Source: Usitatibacter palustris
GTDB taxonomy: Bacteria; Pseudomonadota; Gammaproteobacteria; Burkholderiales; Usitatibacteraceae
Direction of reading: 5' to 3'
DNA: 64,000 bases
Assembly: GCF_013003985.1 (NCBI RefSeq)
Contig: NZ_CP053073.1
Location: 1,860,001-1,924,000 of the forward strand
In this document: positions 41,979 through 49,972 of the stretch, one piece after another
Layout of the letters: each line of letters starts with the position of its first letter
Position numbering within the stretch: position 1 is the stretch's first letter
Notes under the pieces: model-generated
Told to the model about the DNA's origin: nothing
The model's database searches: none
Seen by the model: only the letters and a program-made list of their open reading frames with translations
Program-made: the position numbers and the translations under genes

Positions 41979-43312
41979 AACGTTACGTCGCCTTCGCCGC
42001 CAGCCATCCGTACCTGTTGGCCGCGTTGTGCGTCGTCCTGTTCCTGCCCTGGGTGTGGATGGCCGCTCTCGTCCCGCCCTGGGCGCTGCTCACCTCCCTC
42101 GCGCTCGTGCCGCTCGCCGCTTTCCTCGCGCTGGTGCTCGTGGTGAAGGACGTCTCGCTCGACGACACCCTTGAAGGGGGGAGCGAGGAAGATCTCCTCA
42201 AGTGGCGCAAGCGCACGCGCCTCTTCCAGCAGGTGGTGATCGGCCTCGACACCATGCTCTCGCGCTGGGACACCGCCTCGAAGGCGAACCAGAAGAATCT
42301 CGAGATCATGGGCGAATCGGTCGAGGAGGTGATCAAGCTCACCGAGACGGCGGTCTCCGAGATCAGCAGGAATTTCCGCGTCGTCGTCGCCCGTGCGCGC
42401 GAGCAGACCGATGCCGCGATGTCGCTGCTCAAGCGCGACCAGCATGGCGCGGCGGGGGGCATCCTCTCGCTGCCCGAATTCATCCAGGCCTACGACCAGC
42501 AACTGGTCAACGTCACGTCGCACATGACCGGCTTCTCCGAGGCGGCCGACGAGATGGCGCGCCACCAGTCGCGAATCAGCGAGCACGCGGCCGTCATGGA
42601 CCGGACGATGGACGAGCTGCGCGACATGGCCTCGCAGATCTCGCGCATCGCCCTCGACGGCTCGGTCGCGATGACCTCGCAGGAGGTCAATCCGCGCAAC
42701 TTCATCGAGATGACCGACCGCATCCGCGGCATCAGCGCCCAGGCGCACGAGCTCACGCGCAAGGCCCGCCAGGGCCTGGAAGCGATCGGCGACGAAGTGC
42801 GGCAGGGCAACCGGCGCACGACGCAAGTGGCCGATGCCGCGCGCCGCGCCGTGGACACCGCTCGTTCCGAGGTGAGCGCGCTCAGCTCGTCCACCATCGA
42901 GCAGACCAACCAGATCGAGACCACGCTCACCCGCATCAATGTGCTGAGCGTGGAAATCCAGAAGGACATCGACAGCATCATCGTCGCGATGCAGTTCCAG
43001 GACATCACGCGCCAGAAGCTCGAGAAGCTTCGCCAGCCGATCCTGGGCGCGGCCAGCGACTCGCTGTCGCTGCTTTCCCACGAAACGCGGGCACTCCTGC
43101 AGCGGGACCTCTACCGAGCGGTGCGTGCCTACGCCGAGAGCGCGATCCGCCCCACGGGCGCGGGCACGGACCGCGAGCGCGTCCAGCAGGCGGTCGAGCT
43201 GGCCGCCGGGCAACTCGACGAGGCAGGCGACGCCCATGGCGCCGTTCCGGCTCCGAGCGCCAGCCCGGCCCAGGACGGCAAGAAGTCGAGCGACAAGGTC
43301 GAGATTTTCTAG
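41975..43312 (+). CDS. MCP-like membrane protein with CheZ-like FQDITRQ motif
   Basis: A 445-residue protein: two N-terminal membrane helices (about 11-31 and 35-58) and then a long cytoplasmic helical rod with MCP-like heptads but no canonical signalling tip. Near the C-terminus SIIVAMQFQDITRQKLEKLR contains FQDITRQ (341-347), close to the CheZ catalytic segment FQDLTGQ with Asp and Gln at the right spacing. The protein ends in SDKVEIF. It may be a membrane-bound CheY-P phosphatase or localiser rather than a receptor. Last gene of the operon, overlapping cheW by four bases. Confidence 0.78.
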   Translation: MKRYVAFAASHPYLLAALCVVLFLPWVWMAALVPPWALLTSLALVPLAAFLALVLVVKDVSLDDTLEGGSEEDLLKWRKRTRLFQQVVIGLDTMLSRWDTASKANQKNLEIMGESVEEVIKLTETAVSEISRNFRVVVARAREQTDAAMSLLKRDQHGAAGGILSLPEFIQAYDQQLVNVTSHMTGFSEAADEMARHQSRISEHAAVMDRTMDELRDMASQISRIALDGSVAMTSQEVNPRNFIEMTDRIRGISAQAHELTRKARQGLEAIGDEVRQGNRRTTQVADAARRAVDTARSEVSALSSSTIEQTNQIETTLTRINVLSVEIQKDIDSIIVAMQFQDITRQKLEKLRQPILGAASDSLSLLSHETRALLQRDLYRAVRAYAESAIRPTGAGTDRERVQQAVELAAGQLDEAGDAHGAVPAPSASPAQDGKKSSDKVEIF

Positions 43313-43330
43313 GGGCCCGACAGGGGCCCC
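43312..43330. other. GC-rich hairpin after the chemosensory operon
   Basis: GGGGCCC and GGGCCCC are separated by GACAG, immediately after the last che-operon stop and before korA. There is no T-run. It may slow or end transcription, but the evidence is structural only. Confidence 0.4.
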
Positions 43331-43350
43331 GGGAGCGTTAAACTGCTGCC

Positions 43351-45207
43351 ATGAAGCCCATATCCGCCACCAACGACTTCGTCATCAAGTTCGCGAACGT
43401 CAACGGCTCGGGTTCCGCCTCGGCCAACACGCTCTTCGCGAAAGCCATCATGCGCATGGGGGTGCCGATCTCCCCGCGCAACATCTTCCCGTCCAACATC
43501 CAGGGCCTGCCCACGTGGTACGAGGTGCGCGTGACCGAGCGCGGCTGGCTCGGGCGCCGGGGCGGCTGCGACATGATGGTCGCGATGAACCCGCAGACTT
43601 GGGACCCGGACGTCGCCGAGATCGAGCCGGGCGGCTACCTCTTCTACGACAGCACGCGTCCGCTGCCCGCGAGCAAGTTCCGCGACGACATCAACGTGAT
43701 CGGCATCCCGCTCACGGCGATCACTAACGCGGCGTACTCGGATCCGCGCCAGCGCACCCTCTTCAAGAACATCATCTACGTGGGCGCGCTCTCGGCACTG
43801 CTCGAGATCGACGTCCCCGAGATCGAGAAGCTGATCGCCGAACAGTACAAGGGCAAGGAGAAGCTCCTCGAGCCCAACATCAGGGCCCTGCACATGGGCC
43901 GCGACTACGCGCTCGCGAACCTGCAGTGCCCGCTGGGCATCCGCGTGAAGCGCAGCGATGGGGTCGGCAAGAAGGTCTTCGTCGAAGGCAACAGCGCCGC
44001 GGCGCTGGGCTGCGTGTACGGCGGCGCGACGTTTGCCGCGTGGTACCCGATCACGCCCTCGTCCTCGATGGCCGAAGCGTTCGCCAAGCACTGCCGCAAG
44101 TTCCGCGTCGATCCGGAGTCGAGCAAGAACCGGTTCGCGATCGTCCAGGCCGAAGACGAGCTCGCGTCCATCGGCATGGTGATCGGCGCCGCGTGGAACG
44201 GCGCTCGCGCCTTCACCTGCACCTCGGGCCCGGGCATCTCGCTCATGAGCGAGTTCATCGGCCTCGCGTACTTCGCGGAGATTCCGGCCGTGATCTTCGA
44301 CGTGCAGCGGGCAGGGCCGTCGACCGGTATGCCCACGCGCACGCAGCAGGCCGACGTTCTTGCCTGCGCCTATGCTTCGCACGGCGATACCAAACACGTG
44401 CTGCTCTTCCCGGAGGACCCGAAGGAATCCTTCGAGATGGCCGCGGATTCCTTCGATCTCGCCGACCGCCTGCAGACGCCGGTGTTCGTGCTCCTCGACC
44501 TCGACATCGGCATGAACGAGCGCCTGTGCGATCCGCTCAAGTGGGACGACAGCCGCCACTTCGACCGCGGCAAGGTCCGCAGCTACCAGGACCTCGAAGC
44601 CGGCGCGCGTTTCGGCCGCTACCTCGACATCGATGGCGACGGCATCACGTATCGCACCTATCCCGGAACGCACCCGAAGCGTGGGTCGTTCTTCACGCGC
44701 GGGACCAGCCGCGACCGCTATGCGCGCTACACGGAAGACGGCAAGGCGTACGTCGACAACATGCAGCGCCTGCTGCGCAAGTTCGAGACCGCGAAGGAGC
44801 TGGTGCCCAAGGCCGAGCGGATCGACGCCTCCCGGGCCACGCGCTTCGGCGTGATCTTCTATGGCTCGACGGGGCCCGCGATGCGCGAAGCCCTGGCGGA
44901 CCTGGAGGATGCTTCGATCGAGGTGGACGCGCTGCGCATCCGCGCCTTCCCGTTCCACGACGAAGTCATCGAGTGGGTGGGCCGCCACGAGCACGTGTTC
45001 GTGGTCGAGCAGAACCGCGACGGGCAGCTGCGCACGCTCCTCGTGGCCGAAGGAGCGATCGACCCGGGGAAGCTCACGCCCGTGCTGCACTACGACGGCA
45101 CGCCGATCACCGCTCGCTTCATCCAGGGCGAGATCGCCCAGCGCCTCGGCGCCTTCAACGTGACCCCGATCAAGAAAACAGCCGCTACTGGGGGCGGTGG
45201 GGAATGA
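43351..45207 (+). CDS. korA: 2-oxoacid:ferredoxin oxidoreductase, fused gamma-alpha subunit (KorA)
   Basis: A 618-residue subunit with the gamma domain first (DFVIKFANVNGSGSASANTL to about 190) and the alpha domain after (FVEGNSAAALGCVYGGATFAAWYPITPSSSM, then TSGPGISLMSEFIGLAYFAEIP). The YPITPSS motif contacts the thiamine diphosphate site. With KorB it decarboxylates a 2-oxoacid, most likely 2-oxoglutarate, to the acyl-CoA with reduction of ferredoxin. The fused gamma-alpha two-subunit type is seen in oxygen-tolerant and facultative bacteria. A long inverted repeat follows the gene. Confidence 0.9.
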   Translation: MKPISATNDFVIKFANVNGSGSASANTLFAKAIMRMGVPISPRNIFPSNIQGLPTWYEVRVTERGWLGRRGGCDMMVAMNPQTWDPDVAEIEPGGYLFYDSTRPLPASKFRDDINVIGIPLTAITNAAYSDPRQRTLFKNIIYVGALSALLEIDVPEIEKLIAEQYKGKEKLLEPNIRALHMGRDYALANLQCPLGIRVKRSDGVGKKVFVEGNSAAALGCVYGGATFAAWYPITPSSSMAEAFAKHCRKFRVDPESSKNRFAIVQAEDELASIGMVIGAAWNGARAFTCTSGPGISLMSEFIGLAYFAEIPAVIFDVQRAGPSTGMPTRTQQADVLACAYASHGDTKHVLLFPEDPKESFEMAADSFDLADRLQTPVFVLLDLDIGMNERLCDPLKWDDSRHFDRGKVRSYQDLEAGARFGRYLDIDGDGITYRTYPGTHPKRGSFFTRGTSRDRYARYTEDGKAYVDNMQRLLRKFETAKELVPKAERIDASRATRFGVIFYGSTGPAMREALADLEDASIEVDALRIRAFPFHDEVIEWVGRHEHVFVVEQNRDGQLRTLLVAEGAIDPGKLTPVLHYDGTPITARFIQGEIAQRLGAFNVTPIKKTAATGGGGE

Positions 45208-45217
45208 CGCGGAATGA

Positions 45218-45391
45218 AAGGCTTTGGAACCGCCGATGAACGCCGATGACTCGCCGATTGCCGCGGATGAATGACTTGAGGGAGTGCGCCATCGATGATT
45301 TCGAGGTATCGCATCCGCCAGCCCATGAACGCTCATGTTCATCGGCGGCAATCGGCGAGTCATCGGCGTTCATCGGCGGTTCCAAAGCCTT
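45218..45391. repeat. Long inverted repeat between korA and korB
   Basis: Left arm 45218-45272 and right arm about 45337-45391 are reverse complements, perfect for about 47 bases and containing GGAACCGCCGATGAACGCCG and ACTCGCCGATTGCCG, with a loop of about 65 bases. Repeats built from CGCCGATGAACGCCGATGA are seen dispersed in other betaproteobacterial genomes. The right arm stops 15 bases before the korB start, so a transcript through korA-korB would fold into a very stable hairpin just before the korB ribosome-binding site (GGGGG at 45393). Confidence 0.9.
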
Positions 45392-45406
45392 AGGGGGTTC
45401 AATCAA

Positions 45407-46462
45407 ATGACGTACCTGGCGAAGCCCAAGCTGCACCACCCGGAGCTCCCGAAGAACAAGCTCGGGTTCACGCGGCGCGACTACGAAGGCACGGTCTCCA
45501 CGCTCTGCGCCGGTTGCGGGCACGATTCCATCAGCAGCGCGATCATCCAGGCATGCTTCGAGCTCGACATCGCGCCGCATCGCGTGGCGAAGCTCTCGGG
45601 CATCGGCTGCTCGTCGAAGACGCCCACGTACTTCCTCGGCCAGTCGCACGGCTTCAACTCCGTGCACGGGCGCATGCCCTCGGTCCTGACGGGCGCGAAT
45701 GTCGCCAACCGCGACCTCATCTACCTTGGCGTCTCCGGCGACGGCGATTCCGCCTCGATCGGCCTCGGGCAGTTCGCCCACGTGATGCGCCGGGGCGTGA
45801 ACATGACCTACATCGTCGAGAACAACGGCGTGTACGGCCTCACCAAGGGGCAGTTCTCGGCGACGGCCGACCGCGGCTCGAAAAGCAAGCGGGGCGCGCT
45901 CAACTCCGACGAATCGATCGACCTCGTGTTGATGGCGCTGCAACTCGGCGCCACCTACGTCGCCCGCAGCTTCTCCGGCGACAAGGCGCAGCTCGTCCCG
46001 CTGATCAAGGGCGCGCTCCTGCACGAAGGCGCGGCTTTCCTCGATGTCCTCTCGCCGTGCGTGGCGTTCAACAACCACGACGGCTCGACCAAGAGCTACG
46101 ACTACGTGCGCGAGCATAACGAAGCGGTGAATTCGCTCGACGTGATCACGGTGCACAGGGAAATCACCACCGAGTACCCGCCGGGCAGCATCCAGGAAGT
46201 GAAGCAACACGACGGTTCGATCCTGCGCCTGCGAAAGATTGAAGCGTCCTACGATGCGTCCAGCCGCCTTTCCGCGATGACCTACGTGCAATCGCGCTAC
46301 GACCGCGGCGAGATCGCCACGGGGCTGCTGTACTTCGCGCCCACGCCGCGCGATCTGCACGACAGCCTCAACACCGTTGCGACGCCGCTCAACCAGTTGA
46401 ACGAGCGTGAACTCTGTCCGGGCAATGCAGCGTTGGAGAAATTCAACGCCGGACTTCGGTAG
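45407..46462 (+). CDS. korB: 2-oxoacid:ferredoxin oxidoreductase, beta subunit (KorB)
   Basis: A 351-residue thiamine-diphosphate subunit. Cluster cysteines are in TLCAGCGHDS, GIGCSSKTP and LSPCVAFNN, and the thiamine motif runs from GVSGDGDSASIG to YIVENNGVYGL. The preferred start is the ATG at 45407 (MTYLAKPKLHHPELP); frame upstream of it merely reads through the inverted repeat. It partners KorA. Electrons may be passed to the KorC-like reductase encoded at 29176. Confidence 0.92.
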   Translation: MTYLAKPKLHHPELPKNKLGFTRRDYEGTVSTLCAGCGHDSISSAIIQACFELDIAPHRVAKLSGIGCSSKTPTYFLGQSHGFNSVHGRMPSVLTGANVANRDLIYLGVSGDGDSASIGLGQFAHVMRRGVNMTYIVENNGVYGLTKGQFSATADRGSKSKRGALNSDESIDLVLMALQLGATYVARSFSGDKAQLVPLIKGALLHEGAAFLDVLSPCVAFNNHDGSTKSYDYVREHNEAVNSLDVITVHREITTEYPPGSIQEVKQHDGSILRLRKIEASYDASSRLSAMTYVQSRYDRGEIATGLLYFAPTPRDLHDSLNTVATPLNQLNERELCPGNAALEKFNAGLR

Positions 46463-46476
46463 GTTTTCACCCGGCG

Positions 46477-46917
46477 CTACTTCGCTCCGCCGTACTGCTT
46501 TTCCATCTGCTTCGCGAAGGCAGCCTGCTCCGCCGGCGTCATGTTCTGCAGCTCCTTCGTGGACTTGCCCGTCATGGCCTTCACCTGCGCATCGCTCTTG
46601 GCTGCGTCGGACCCGGGAGGCGCGCTTCCGGACTGCACCTGCTTCGCCATGTCGACCTGGGCCTTGACCTTGGCGTTGTAGATCTGCTTCACCTCGGCGT
46701 CGGACTTGCCTTCGGCCTCCTTGCCCAACTCCTTGCGCATCCCCTTCGCCTCGATGGCGGACCTCTGTTTCTCGTAGTCGGCCTTGCGCTTGGCTTCGGC
46801 TGCAGCCGCGGCCTTGCGCTGTCGCGCTTCCTCGGCCTCCATCTTCGCGTCGTAGTCGGCCAGCGCCGGCCCGGCCAGGGCCACGAGCAGGGCGGTAATC
46901 ACGAAACTCCTGGACAT
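46477..46917 (-). CDS. Small secreted Lys/Glu/Ala-rich helical protein
   Basis: I do not recognise a family. From the ATG at 46917 (GGAAACG upstream) the protein is 146 residues: signal peptide MSRSFVITALLVALAGPALA, then a highly charged segment (about 22-80; EAEEARQRKAAAAAEAKRKA) predicted to be one long helix or coiled coil. The C-terminus has MTPAEQAAFAKQMEKQYGG. It is probably periplasmic. It is convergent with korB and diverges from ltaE across a 98-base spacer. Confidence 0.75.
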   Translation of the reverse strand: MSRSFVITALLVALAGPALADYDAKMEAEEARQRKAAAAAEAKRKADYEKQRSAIEAKGMRKELGKEAEGKSDAEVKQIYNAKVKAQVDMAKQVQSGSAPPGSDAAKSDAQVKAMTGKSTKELQNMTPAEQAAFAKQMEKQYGGAK

Positions 46918-47015
46918 CGCCGTTTCCTTTCCCATGCGCCGAACCATTCGGCGCTTCCACCCGTTATAGACGCAATCCGGCCAGAGATCCGGCCAATCTG
47001 CCTTAGAATTCACCC

Positions 47016-48062
47016 ATGAAACCGATCGACCTTCGCAGCGACACCGTCACCCGTCCCACCACCGCCATGCGCGCCGCGATGGCGCAGGCGGAGGTTGGCG
47101 ACGACGTCTTCGGCGACGACCCCACGATCAACCGCCTGCAGGAAACGGCGGCGTCGATGTTTGGCATGGATGCGGGGCTGTTCTTTCCCTCGGGCACGCA
47201 ATCGAACCTCGCCGCGCTCATGGCTCACTGCCAGCGCGGAGAGGAAGTGATCGTCGGGCAGAGCGCCCACACGTACAAGTACGAAGGCGGTGGCGCGGCC
47301 GTGCTGGGCTCGATCCAGCCCCAGCCGCTTACCAACAAGCCCGACGGCACGCTCGATCTCGCGGAAGTCGAAGCCGCGATCAAGCCCGACGATTCGCACT
47401 TCGCGATCACGCGGCTCATCGCGCTGGAAAACACCATCGGCGGCAAGGTGCTTTCGCGTGCGTACATGGCCGATGCCATTGCGCTCGCCCGGCGCCGCGG
47501 CCTCTCCATCCACCTGGACGGCGCCCGCATCTTCAACGCGAGCGTGAAGCTCGGCATGCCGGTGAAGGATCTGTGCGCAGGTTTCGATTCCGTTTCGGTG
47601 TGCCTCTCGAAGGGCCTGGGCACGCCCGCGGGGACGGTCCTGGTCGCGAAGGCGCCGATCATCGAGAAGGCGAAACGCGCGCGCAAGATGCTCGGCGGCA
47701 CGATGCGCCAGGTGGGGATCATCGGCGCGGCCGGACTCTACGCGCTCGAGCATCACATCGAGCGGCTCGCGGACGATCACGCGAATGCCAAGCGTCTCGG
47801 GAGCGGGCTGGAGCGCCTCGGCCTCGTGGTGGATCCGGTACAGACGAACATGGTGTTCGCCGCGTTTCCCAAGGAAGTGTGCGGCCCGCTCCAGGAACAC
47901 CTCGCAGCCGAGGGCATCCTTGCGTTCATCGATCCCCGCTCGCGATTCGTGACGCACCTCGACGTGGATAGCGCAGCGATCGACCGCTTTGTCGAGACCG
48001 TCTACGCGTTCCTCGCGAAGAACACGAAGGCGCGGCCGGCGGTGTTGACGCAGGCCGGCTAG
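47016..48062 (+). CDS. ltaE: Low-specificity L-threonine aldolase
   Basis: A 348-residue PLP enzyme splitting L-threonine or L-allo-threonine to glycine and acetaldehyde. The hallmarks are [12 protein letters not shown] at the N-terminus, [20 protein letters not shown] with the PLP-contacting Asp, and the Schiff-base lysine in [11 protein letters not shown]. Length and start agree with the family. It is a single gene between divergent and convergent neighbours. Confidence 0.94.
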   Translation: MKPIDLRSDTVTRPTTAMRAAMAQAEVGDDVFGDDPTINRLQETAASMFGMDAGLFFPSGTQSNLAALMAHCQRGEEVIVGQSAHTYKYEGGGAAVLGSIQPQPLTNKPDGTLDLAEVEAAIKPDDSHFAITRLIALENTIGGKVLSRAYMADAIALARRRGLSIHLDGARIFNASVKLGMPVKDLCAGFDSVSVCLSKGLGTPAGTVLVAKAPIIEKAKRARKMLGGTMRQVGIIGAAGLYALEHHIERLADDHANAKRLGSGLERLGLVVDPVQTNMVFAAFPKEVCGPLQEHLAAEGILAFIDPRSRFVTHLDVDSAAIDRFVETVYAFLAKNTKARPAVLTQAG

Positions 48063-48072
48063 CGACGCCCAG

Positions 48073-49194
48073 CTACTTCTTCAGCTTCCCGCTCTTGCTG
48101 ATGATGAGGAAGTCCACGAAGCGCATGCCTTCGTGGTCGGTGGGCGAGAAGTCGACGATGACGCCGCCCAGGTCCAGCTTCTGGATCGACTCCAGGCCAG
48201 TGACGAGGCCCGCGCTCGTGAGGTTCGCGCCGGCGCGTCGAAGGCCTTCCACCAGCACCCGCGCGGAAATGTAGCCCTCGAGGCCGCTCGCACTCGGCGG
48301 GTCCATGTCCTGGCACTTCGCGAGCGCGGTCAGGTAGTTGCTGGTGATGGCTGTCGTGCGCAGCAGGGGATCCGGGACGACGTGGATCACGATCGTGCCG
48401 ACCCCTTCGCTTCCGGCCTCGCGCACGAGCGGATCGCCCGCGAAGGACGAGCTCACGATCGTGCCCGTGTAGCCCTGGCGGCGCGCTTCCTTGATCAGCG
48501 CGCCCATGGCCTTCGCCGTGGTGATGGCGATCACGACGCCGGGCTTGCCCTTGAGGATGGTCTCGACCGGCGCCTTCATGTCCGTGGAATTGCGATCGAT
48601 GCCCACGGAACCGGCGGTCTTGGCCTTCTTGCGGGCCATGACATCCGCGAACGCGCCGAGGTTGGCCTTCGCGTCCTGGTTGTAGACGAACGCGAACGTC
48701 GTGTCCGGCCCGGCCAGCCCGGATGACCGAAGCAGGTCGACCGCGCCTTCGAGCTCGTGGTAATAGCTCGCGCGAACGTGGAACACCATCTTGCGGAACT
48801 GGTCGTGCACACCCAGTCCGCCACTCGCGATTCCGACCAACGGGATGGAGGCTTGTTCGATCAGCGGGAAGACCGCCTGGGCGCCGGCGGCCGCGGTGTA
48901 GCCGAACAGGGCCGTGACCTTTTCGCCCGCGAGCAGCTTCTTCGTGTTCTCGACGGTTTTTTCGCGGTTGCCGCCGTCGTCGAGGCTCACGAGGCGAATG
49001 CGGTTGTTGCGGATGCCGCCTTCCTTGTTGACCGAATCGAAGTAGCACTTCGCGCCCTGCAGGTACTGCTTGGCGACCTCGGCGCCGCCGCCGGTGAGGC
49101 CGAGCGATTGGCCGATCACGATGTCCTTGGCTTGCACGGCGCCTGCGATGCAGGCCAGTGCGGCTACGACCATCGGGAGTGCGCGTTTCATCAT
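48073..49194 (-). CDS. Periplasmic ABC-transporter substrate-binding protein (LivJ/Peripla_BP_6 type)
   Basis: A 373-residue exported binding protein: signal peptide MMKRALPMVVAALACIAGAVQA, then KDIVIGQSLGLTGGGAEVAKQYLQGAKCYFDSVN, the start typical of branched-chain amino-acid/amide/urea binding proteins. AAGGAG precedes the ATG pair at 49194/49191. No permease or ATPase genes are adjacent, so its transporter must be elsewhere or it may act as an orphan sensor protein. Ligand unknown. Confidence 0.88.
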   Translation of the reverse strand: MMKRALPMVVAALACIAGAVQAKDIVIGQSLGLTGGGAEVAKQYLQGAKCYFDSVNKEGGIRNNRIRLVSLDDGGNREKTVENTKKLLAGEKVTALFGYTAAAGAQAVFPLIEQASIPLVGIASGGLGVHDQFRKMVFHVRASYYHELEGAVDLLRSSGLAGPDTTFAFVYNQDAKANLGAFADVMARKKAKTAGSVGIDRNSTDMKAPVETILKGKPGVVIAITTAKAMGALIKEARRQGYTGTIVSSSFAGDPLVREAGSEGVGTIVIHVVPDPLLRTTAITSNYLTALAKCQDMDPPSASGLEGYISARVLVEGLRRAGANLTSAGLVTGLESIQKLDLGGVIVDFSPTDHEGMRFVDFLIISKSGKLKK

Positions 49195-49223
49195 TATCTC
49201 CTTGGTGGGGTCCGAGATGCTTC

Positions 49224-49583
49224 TCAGCGAGAGGCGATCGAACCCAGATAGGCTATCAGGTCCTCGATCTGCGGCTCGGAGAGCGCAGGCCGCCATGCCG
49301 GCATCGCCGGGGAACGGCCAACGCTACGGCCCCCGCCCCGGATGATGCGTCGTTTGTAGTCATCGGAGACCACGCTCGCCCGCAGGTTCGCGGGAGGGGG
49401 ATCATGCTTCGCCGCCGCGGGCCCGTTTCCGTCGGCTTGAGCGCCATGGCAAGGCACGCAGTGGCGTTGGAACAACGCCTGGCCGCGCGCCACGAGTTCG
49501 GCGGCTGCTGTCGGGTCGGCTGCATTCGTGGTCCAGGCCGCGCACAGCCAGGCGCAGGCCACGAGGACCTGCCGCCGCGTCAA
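49224..49583 (-). CDS. Small monoheme cytochrome c
   Basis: A 119-residue class I cytochrome c. A signal sequence (LTRRQVLVACAWLCAAWTTNA) precedes a heme site CVPCHGAQADGNGPAA and an axial methionine in SPAMPAWRPALSE. It starts at a TTG (49583) that overlaps the stop of a 12-codon upstream frame (MAFVRMSAQVKD) as TTGA, so translation may be coupled to that short peptide; the start is less certain than the family. It lies 29 bases downstream of nothing coding on its 3' side and before the substrate-binding protein gene. Confidence 0.82.
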   Translation of the reverse strand: MTRRQVLVACAWLCAAWTTNAADPTAAAELVARGQALFQRHCVPCHGAQADGNGPAAAKHDPPPANLRASVVSDDYKRRIIRGGGRSVGRSPAMPAWRPALSEPQIEDLIAYLGSIASR

Positions 49584-49972
49584 TCCTTCACCTGAGCCGA
49601 CATCCGGACGAACGCCATGACATCTCCTGTTAGGACGAACCATTCGATCCGGAAACAGGGATGCGCGGCAGTCGTCGTGGCGCGCGCAGCCGCTACGCGC
49701 GCGGCGCGAACCTGGTGGGTGACGACATTTGTTCCGCACTCCGTAGGCGCGGACTCGTGGAAGGCTGGCTGCCAGAGACATCCGGGTGGATGTCCCGCCC
49801 TGTTCCGGCGCTTCCTGGGGTTCATGGTGTCGGGGATAGCCGACAGTGTCAAACCCGGGGCAGGGCCGAAAGCGGAGAAAACGACACCGCCCGCGCGGAG
49901 GATGCTGTCGTGGCCGGATTCCCGGCTGTGGTACGTTTCCCCGGTTAATCCCCATTGCCCGAGAAGAGACCC
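49584..49972. other. Intergenic stretch between divergent cytochrome and protease genes
   Basis: About 390 bases without a convincing gene. It holds the 12-codon frame at 49618-49580 (minus strand) that overlaps the cytochrome start. Two short hairpins are visible: GACATCC/GGATGTC near 49785 and TGTCGG/CCGACA near 49835. Longer frames here have arginine-rich shadow-type translations. Promoters of both neighbours probably lie here but I cannot identify them. Confidence 0.5.

Noticed and set aside
41975..43312. Second ordinary MCP
   Set aside because: It has the helices and coiled coil of an MCP but lacks the conserved signalling tip, HAMP and periplasmic domain, and has a CheZ-like motif.
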